DNA of 64,000 bases, taken from positions 248,001 through 312,000 of the forward strand of contig JAOTOM010005111.1 in assembly GCA_034440615.1 (NCBI GenBank), in the 5' to 3' direction. This document shows, in pieces, positions 57,201 to 64,000 of this stretch. Both the position numbers and the translations under genes were made by a program. Origin of the DNA: Ashinkailepas kermadecensis. Its lineage: Eukaryota > Arthropoda > Thecostraca > Neolepadidae. The notes below the pieces were generated by a model, which did not search any database, was not told where the DNA came from, and worked only from the letters and a program-made list of their open reading frames with translations. Positions within the stretch are counted from its first letter, which is position 1. Every line of letters begins with the position of its first letter.

Positions 57201-58020
57201 TCAGAGGCCGAGTCAATGATCAGTGATGTAAAACTCTCCACAAAAAGTGGTGGACTAAATTGATTCGGAGCATCGTGAGATAATTTATTTAGTACTATTT
57301 CATCAAACTGACGTCAGTTGGCCTTGCTGATATTCCACCGCGGTGGCCTCGTTCCCAGAACAGCAGAGCAAATAACTTCCAACCAGATTGGAAAATGATC
57401 ACTGCCGAGCGGGTCATCATCTACTGACCAAACACATCGATGACTGATCTGGGGACTACACAGGGTAAGATCTAAAACTGATTTGTTTCCCGAGGGTAGC
57501 GTTATATGTGTCGAAGAACCTGTTTAGTAAACACAGCGATTCGTCGATTAAAAAGGCTTCCATATATCTACCACGGGGGTTGGAAGTGATAGAACCCCAG
57601 AGAGTATGATGAGAGTTAAAATCGCCCAAAAGTAAAACGGGAGGAGGAAGTTCCTGCATAAGACTCCTGAGCTCCGCAGAGGGGAAAGTCTCTCCCGGGG
57701 GAAGATAAATTGAACATAATGATATAGCAAGATGGTGAATATTAATACGTACGGCTACGGCCTGTAGTGTTGACTCCAATACTATTTCTCGAGAAGGTGT
57801 TCCATTGTGGACAGCTAGCATTACCCCGCCGTGAGCGATTGTATTAATGTTTGAATTATCCTTCCGGAATACAGAATATCCTTTAATGGAACACTGGATA
57901 CCAGTTGACAGCTTTGTTTCCTGAAGCCCTACAGCAATAGGTCGTATATGATATAAAACCCTCTGCATGTCAGTAAAATTCGCTCTAAATCCACGGATGT
58001 TCCACTGTAAAACTAAAGGC
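54285..58020 (-). pseudogene. ORF2 of the non-LTR element: endonuclease, RT, RNase H; two frameshifts
   Basis: Frame 1 (58020-57456): LQWNIRGFR, GLQETKL, LLGDFNSHHTLWG, endonuclease. Frame 2 (about 57500-56390): SDHFPIW, then thumb/linker, RARRRAFKVF, DQIHNAMLKRLPP, YRPISLTSSLGKLMEKMV. Frame 3 (56423-54285): FRRNRSTVDHLLLL, RT motif A FFYIEAAYD with Tyr where the catalytic Asp is expected, PQGSVLSVPLF, active-site FVDDIAIW, RNase H FTDGSKTDTGVG and HFCWIPSHIGIVGNEQAD, and a terminal CPRCGAVMTVSHILISC. Each shift is a single base in a homopolymer (C-run near 57505; T8 on the coding strand near 56395-56402). Confidence 0.88.
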
Positions 58021-58389
58021 GATATGATGGTGAGTCAAGGTAAAACTGAAAATGTCTAAAAGTGATCCCTGAAGGGTTCCAGGTTACTCACAGAATGGCC
58101 AAGTGAGGTCGTTCTCGGTCGCGACCGCGGCGAGCCGTCCCCGGGAGGGGTACCTGACCGCGGTAGTCCTCGCTTCTGAGGGACGCTCAGCTGCGGCGGG
58201 GGCGGGGGAGGACCCCTTTAAGCAGGGGCTATGGTAGCACAATGGGTGTGATGGGAGGACCTTGCGGTTGTTGAGTGTGTTATGCAATAGCAAGTGGATG
58301 ATGCTAGATAGGCTGGGATATATAGCTTCCTAGGAACTTGGGATAAGGGATTGATTGGGGTGAGAATATGTACATTTCTAGTACCTTTT

Positions 58390-60150
58390 TTAAAAAGGTT
58401 TAACCAAAAAGGGCCCTCTGGCTTTTTTTACCTTACACTTTATGACTTTTATGACTTTATGACCCATACCATGCGGCACAACTGGTTCTCCCAGTGGTGC
58501 CTCCACTCGCCTTCGAGGCGTTGGCGTGCCCGACCTTGTGGGAGGGGCACCTTCCACACATTTGTCCTTCGCCCGCGTTTTCTCCACTTGAGCCAGTCGG
58601 GCCCTCTTTGCCTCGCGGGCGCGCCTTTCCGCTTCCTGATATTGCAAGCTGATGTCGGAGATTGGAATTCGTCGGGAGTTACGGGACGGCGATGCAGGAG
58701 CGGACCCGGAACGTCGGGGTGAGGGAGGTGGAGGAGGTGCGGAAGTAGTGGTTGAACGTGAGGGGAGGGATGGCTCGCGGGAAGGGGAGACGGGTCAGGC
58801 AGGGAGGGTGTGGGGAGGAGAGATTTGGAGGTGGTTGCGGTGCGTGCAGGTGAGGGGGGGGTTGGAAGAAGGACGGGAAGTGGGAGACGGGGATTTCAAG
58901 GTGGGGACTATGGTCGCCGGAGAGGGGCTAGGATTGGGTGGAGAGGGCCGGGCAGGCCTCTTAGAGCGCTGAACATGGGTCCACTCTCCCCCATTCGACG
59001 TTGGACGGGGCGACGCATCTGGTGAGAAAACACCGTGTCCACTCGTGGCAGGTGGTGCTTCCGCCGCTTCAGCGACGTGTTGAGCAGGCTGTCCCTTGGG
59101 CGACGCAAGGGGCACACCAAAAGATCGGAGCAGTGTTATGAGTTGAGCAATTAGTTCGGAGATGTTGGGCTGGGTGTGTTGGGAGCCTATCAGTGGTTCC
59201 CTTTGTGTGTGTTTTGCCATTGCAGGGTTCAGTTTTGCCGCTGATGCGTAAGATATTTTTGGGTGAGTTCTTTCATAGAGTTCACGGGCCTCCCGAAATG
59301 TGATCTTGTTTGTGCATTTTAGAGTAACTATTTCTTTCTCTTTCAAGAAGATGGGACATGAGCGATCGTAGGCCGCGTGGGGTTTCTGATCAGGGCCGCA
59401 GTTTGAACATTTTGGACATTCAGCCTCACATTTTCCTCCCGCATGGTCCATCGACCCACATCTACCGCATGTCTCGCGATTTCGGCAGTGTTGTGTCGTA
59501 TGTCCAAATCTGGAACATCGAAAACACCGCATGGGATTTGGGACATACACACGCACCTTCACGCGAACGTAGCCAACGAATATGAATTCGGGAAGATCAG
59601 TGGAGCTAAATGTTAAAATGAAGTTGTTCGTAGGTTGCGTTTCTTGGCCCTTTCTAATAGTGATCCTTCTCGCACCTACCACTCCCCATTCTGCCAGGCC
59701 ATCCACAATCTCATCATCGGACACGTCTCTCAAATCATAACAATTGATGACCCCCTTCGAGTAGTTTTTGGTATTGTGAGGTCCAACGTCGATCGGTACA
59801 GTAACCATTCGTCTGCCAGTTTCATGTCGTACACTGTAATTTAGTTCGGTTGCGCCCATCGCCCTGCTTGCATCATCAGTATTTCTAAACTATATTTGTA
59901 TTCCACCATCCCTAAGCTTCTCGCACCTGAGCACCGCTCCCAACCTGTCGCATGCTTCCTTTCTATGAAACGGTGTGAACCGCGAAAGACTCCTTGCCTC
60001 ATCCAATGACCTCACGACGAGGATACGAGGGGCAGAAACACAAGCCAAGGGACTGGTCCCTATACGAGTCACGCTTGGATTTCTGATGTGTCGGCTTGTC
60101 TGTCCCCTACTAGAGGGGGCAGGTGAGTTGTTTATGTTTGAGGATGCCAT
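58390..60150 (-). pseudogene. ORF1 (Gag-like) of the non-LTR element, two in-frame stops
   Basis: Start ATG 60150-60148 (MASSNINNSP). A TAG at 59890-59892 and a TGA at 58795-58797 interrupt a single frame that otherwise stays open to 58390. The central part has CFRCSRFGHTTQHC, CGRCGSMDHAGGKC and CPKCSNCG...H....C, three retroelement zinc knuckles. Upstream is an RRM-like or coiled region (LRDVSDDEIVDGLAEWG); downstream a Pro/Ser-rich region and a basic helix (YQEAERRAREAKRARLAQ). Confidence 0.85.
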
Positions 60151-60159
60151 GAAGTGTGA

Positions 60160-60700
60160 TATGTGTTCTGCTCCTCGGGCGCCCCACCACACAGGGGCCC
60201 AACAGGGGGGACGCCTGTGCCCCGCGGACGGGAGGACGCCAGGCGCCCAAGGAGTTATACGGGGCAGGCGGCGCCTTCGCCCGGCCGGGAGAGAGACTCA
60301 CCACCCCGACCGGGATCCAGCGCCGCCCACCACTTGACCCCAGCCGGCCGGGCCGGCAGAAACTGGGGAGAACCCCAGGCCCCCGGCCCGAGGCGACCAG
60401 CCACTTGGCCCGCGTGAGGCCCCACGGGCCCGCCCGCCCCTCCGGGATATCGGGACCAAAGAGGCGTGTTGGTCCCCTGTCACAACTAGCACCGTGCGAT
60501 GGGGGACCTCAGCCTCCAGGACTCCGTCAACCCCGGGGGGCGGGCCGCGGGGGCGCGGCTACCCCGATAAAACTGAGCTGGAGGGCAGGACCGGGGAAGT
60601 TGTCCTACCTGCTCATGATAAGGAGAGTTGGTGTTGCAGGGCCAGGGGAAGGACATGGATGTTGAGATGAGATGGGCATTGGAATGGGAGCGTATGGATG
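60160..60700 (-). other. GC-rich 5' leader region of the non-LTR element
   Basis: Between ORF1 and the tRNA-like sequence, GC-rich and without a recognised domain; likely 5' UTR or internal promoter of the element. The exact 5' end is not defined. Confidence 0.45.
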
Positions 60701-60703
60701 GAA

Positions 60704-60783
60704 GGACGAGTGAGGCACTCCTAGACTCGAACCCACAACCTTTCGATTGTGAGACGAGCATCTTACCCCTAGACCACTCGTCC
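60704..60783 (-). tRNA. tRNA-Val-like (CAC) pseudogene or tRNA-derived SINE head
   Basis: The minus strand has a 7-bp acceptor stem GGACGAG/CTCGTCC, an A box GTGGTCTAGGGGTAAG, an anticodon loop CTCACAA (anticodon CAC) and a B box GGTTCGAGTC. The anticodon stem has mismatches at both ends and the T stem pairs poorly, so a functional tRNA is unlikely. It lies just upstream of the non-LTR element's 5' region. Confidence 0.6.
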
Positions 60784-60814
60784 CCTGGCATGACTTTCAG
60801 AACCAGTTAGTTAT

Positions 60815-60860
60815 TGTGGTTTAGGGGCGCATCGACTGCACGACTTTCAGAACCAAGGCT
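60815..60860 (-). repeat. Retroelement tail-module fragment
   Basis: Contains 'gttattgtggtttaggggcg' and 'catcgactgcacgact', a diverged copy of the module at 54155-54215. Confidence 0.5.
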
Positions 60861-60869
60861 AGCCTTTGC

Positions 60870-63800
60870 AACTATTTGGCTATGTACATGCACCTACATC
60901 ATCGGAAATTGTCCATCTGGGGGCACTGGTGGACCATTTCATTACATTGGGGTGCTTGAGCACCTCTAAAGACTGAAGCATCTCAAGCTACAGTGTGCAA
61001 AAGCAATGGTACTACATTTATAGTGCTCCAGTGATGAAACAGCATGTTCATGGGCCAACTCTCTGGGGCAAAGATTTGGCACATCAAGACTGCACTAAGC
61101 ATGATAGGCAGAGCACCCATATTTTGACACAATGCATCCACATCATGTTTCAGACTTCACTTTTACATGATTATCACAATTCATGACTGTACATTGTGTA
61201 CCAAGTATTTAAGATTGACTTTTCATGTCAGCATCTTTAAAGATCTGTAATGTACATCAATAATGCCAATAGTCTGAGAAAGGCCAACATGCATAGGTCC
61301 AAAAAGAGCACAACTTTTAACCTATGTGTAGTGAGCTATTTAATTTTGACTTCAAGCAACTTTACACATCAAGATGGTTAAGAAAAGATGAAGGCAAACA
61401 TGTGGACAAGGAAACTCATGGCAGACAGTTCAGCCCAGCCAGGGCATAGAATGACTACTTCTCTTGCAAAATATTCCCACTAGTTCTCTCTCCCCCCCCA
61501 AGTAAGATTTGGCAGGATGAAATATTTCTACCCACCATCTTTCAGAATGCATCAGTCAGTCATTCATCAATCATGATTAAATCAAAGTTCAAAATGTGCT
61601 GTGCTTGTAGTGTTCTAACATGTTCATAGTAATATTGGTTCCCTAATTTAAATATTTAAAATGGTAGCCATTCCAACTCTCAACATGAATTCTGATTTCT
61701 TATTCTTCAATTTAGTCAGTAATATACATTTCCATTATGTAGACCATTTTGTAGCTTTTGAATGAAACGTGACACAAATACATTTTGTGCACACTATCTT
61801 GTGCAACTCTGCATCTGCAAACAGCTTGCTTTTTTTCTTTCATATTTGCTATTTTTTTGCACTATGTGGGGTTTTTGGTACAGCTGGTCACCATATGCAC
61901 CACTCAACAAAAATAAACATCATGCATCACAGGCTATACCAAGCACACCAATTTCAGGTCATTTCATATCAAGATTTCATCAAGAGTGCCATATTTTCTG
62001 GTTGCATATTTTCTCAAGCTGACCCACATGGAATAAAACCTAGCTGATGCACTTATATATATTCTGGTATTATTTGTTTAACTTTAAGCACAATACAGCA
62101 TGTAAAGAAAAGAACATGTTAAAAACATGAAGAAGGTGCATTACGGATATTTTTCAATTCATGGAATTTTTCCAATGCAACATTTATGACAGCAATTAAG
62201 ATGACCACACCACTCATTACCTCTGCAAATGCCCACTTTTCAGTTGGTGAGCAAAATAATATGAAAAATTACTTTGAATCGGGTAACCTAGCATAAAAAG
62301 TAATGTTTGAAAATAGAGTAAAATGGAACATCAACTAAGATGACCTAGCCTATAAAGTAAATCTGCAGTTTAAGATAATTTATGAATTTTTGGAAATCCT
62401 ATTACCAGCACAAAATTTATGAATTCGGTTGGCATGAAGCTCACTCCTCTGCAAATGCATGCTTTTCAGTTGGAAGGCAAAATAACACCAAAAGGGCCTT
62501 GTAATTGGGTAATATAGCATAAAAAGTGATGTTCAAATACACATCAATGTAACATAAACTAACCTTCAATGCAAGAAAATGATTTTTAAAATGCAAATTT
62601 TCAAATAAAAATACAACCTAACCTAACATAACCCATCCTGTCTTTTAAGCAATTTAAAAAATGATAATTTTCTTAGGTTTATAACTTAAAACAAAAGCTT
62701 GACCTAACCTAACCAAACCTAACCCCTTTGTTTGCTTCATGGAGGTAATAAGTGTGCAAGACTTATCTCATAGATACCCTAAATTATAATAATACCATCT
62801 AATCTCCAACCCAACCTAATATAACCTAACCCAACCAATTTGCATGCTTTATAAAGGTAAATTTGTATCATAAACACCCTAAAGTGCAATAATACTACTC
62901 AACCTAATCAAACCTAGCCTAAACAGCTTTTGAAGAAAAAGGTTAACTTTTCATTTCAAAAGTGACAACTTTCCAAATTAAAAAAGCATAACATAACCTA
63001 AACCCTCTGTTTGCTATCTAGATGTAAACAAATATGTGCATGACTTCTCTTGTAAATACCATAAAGTACAATAATACTGAAGCATGCATCTGAATGTGAT
63101 TAAGATGATGTGGCCATTACTGTAGGAAGTGTGACAAGATGTCTTGAAATTTTAAAGAAATATTTGAAGGAAAATATTTTGGAAAAAATAATAAAGAAAA
63201 GCTGCTAGGCTAGACTAGATTAGATAAGAAAGAAAAAAGAGTTAGGTTGTTAGGTTAGTTTAGATTGAGTTATGTTACATTTGGTGAAATAGTTTGCTGC
63301 CAACTAAGATGTGCACATTTTCTGCAGAAATTAACGGTCCTATCATTTAGCTTGTATTCAGAAATTTGCCCCATTAATATTTTGCTCACAAAATGCCACA
63401 TCTGGTCTTCAAAATTTACCAACGTTCTTGGATCAGGCTAGGTCACTTTTTTATCCTTCACAATATTACTTACTTCTTTCAATAAGAATGGGTGGAAAAA
63501 TACTCCATGAAAGCCAGATACCTAATATATCTACAGTACCAATACAATATTAATAGACCCAGAATCAGGTTAACACTGAATTGATCATGTGTATCTCAGC
63601 AGCTGGACCACAACTTCACACACTCCATCAATCTCAACCACTGGAATTGCCGACATCAACGTGCCAACAGCAACTTATAAGATGATGCACATGCTCACTG
63701 AGTACACCGTTCTCTGGCTCTGGAGCCACGTCTCGGAAAACCTGTGTTCCTGCCACCCGCATAGTGGGAAAGTTTGACAGTTTTAAGAGACGTCCTCCGG

Positions 63801-63990
63801 AGTCCCGGAGGCCACCGATCAGAATTGGCTGCGTTAGCATTTTCTGATCGGAAATATGTCTGTCAACCAATCGATGCAAGGTAGTCTCTATATGTCATAA
63901 TCATTAGCAACTTTGAACACATCGTTAACAGTATCATACTGCAAACACAAGACCTTGACTGATCCTTTGAGTTGATCACATCCAACTGTG
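60870..63990. other. AT-rich repeat region without clear genes
   Basis: Scattered 'cctaacctaacc' runs and copies of the family with 'cctctgcaaatgc' and 'cttttcagttgg' (62200-62480), as in 10.4-11.2 kb. At 63634-63879 (minus) an open stretch with LTQPILIGGLRDSGGRLLKL and a GC content above its surroundings might be part of an exon, but no splice sites or domain could be assigned. Confidence 0.5.
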
Positions 63991-64000
63991 GTGTGTGCGG

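Larger units (their letters stand above)
54150..60160 (-). mobile_element. Nearly full-length two-ORF non-LTR retrotransposon with RNase H
   Basis: ORF1 (Gag-like, three Cys/His knuckles) at 58390-60150 and ORF2 (endonuclease, RT, RNase H, Cys/His end) at 54285 to about 58020, both minus. The 3' end carries the module GGGCGC...GCGCCCTTAAGCCCAAATAACAAACAAAC (54155-54215), with an AACAAACAAAC-like terminus. RNase H plus CCHC Gag fits the I-type group of elements; clade assignment is inference. Each ORF carries breaks. Confidence 0.88.

Noticed and set aside
63589..63879. Possible exon at the right end
   Set aside because: Open on both strands for under 85 residues, no recognisable domain or splice sites.

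Overview
The window is eukaryotic and looks like an arthropod genome, possibly a crustacean; that placement is inference. Multi-exon genes with GT-AG introns, GC-rich exons in AT-rich repeat-laden surroundings, degenerate TTAGGT-like runs, and LTR and non-LTR retrotransposons all fit. No prokaryotic gene organisation is present.

Three cellular genes can be read, all on the minus strand. (1) 196-8099: tRNA 2'-O-methyltransferase TRMT13, six exons whose phases all join; the N-terminal exon was not found. (2) 35022-48003: a leucine-rich-repeat protein, five exons, about 508 codons with stop, phases all consistent. (3) 51272-53129: UVRAG, the Vps38-like subunit of the PI3-kinase complex, read without introns, with a probable one-base frame slip in its tail.

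The rest is mobile and repetitive DNA. 5.35-6.20 kb is a large palindrome centred on microsatellites. 9.2-13.3 kb is AT-rich with a foldback family. 13.3-17.13 kb is a ~275-bp satellite with a four-monomer (~1.1 kb) higher-order period. It abuts a truncated DNA-transposon transposase plus a well-preserved Ulp1/C48 protease domain (17.13-18.93 kb). 19.0-34.7 kb is a three-level nest: a non-LTR relic split by an old Ty3/gypsy element (20552-34448), itself split by a young Ty3/gypsy element (26124-31495) with near-identical LTRs and a 5-bp target duplication. A further non-LTR relic lies at 40.8-45.2 kb inside the LRR gene's first intron. A nearly complete but broken two-ORF non-LTR element fills 54.2-60.15 kb.

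The most unusual theme is that tandem arrays sit on splice junctions of both multi-exon genes. In several introns the repeat unit contains the last exon bases plus the 5' splice site, or the 3' splice site plus first exon bases, so that four to eight or more near-copies of one splice site lie in tandem. TRMT13 also carries an in-frame coding minisatellite ending at a splice donor. These arrays are the best candidate here for an under-described phenomenon.
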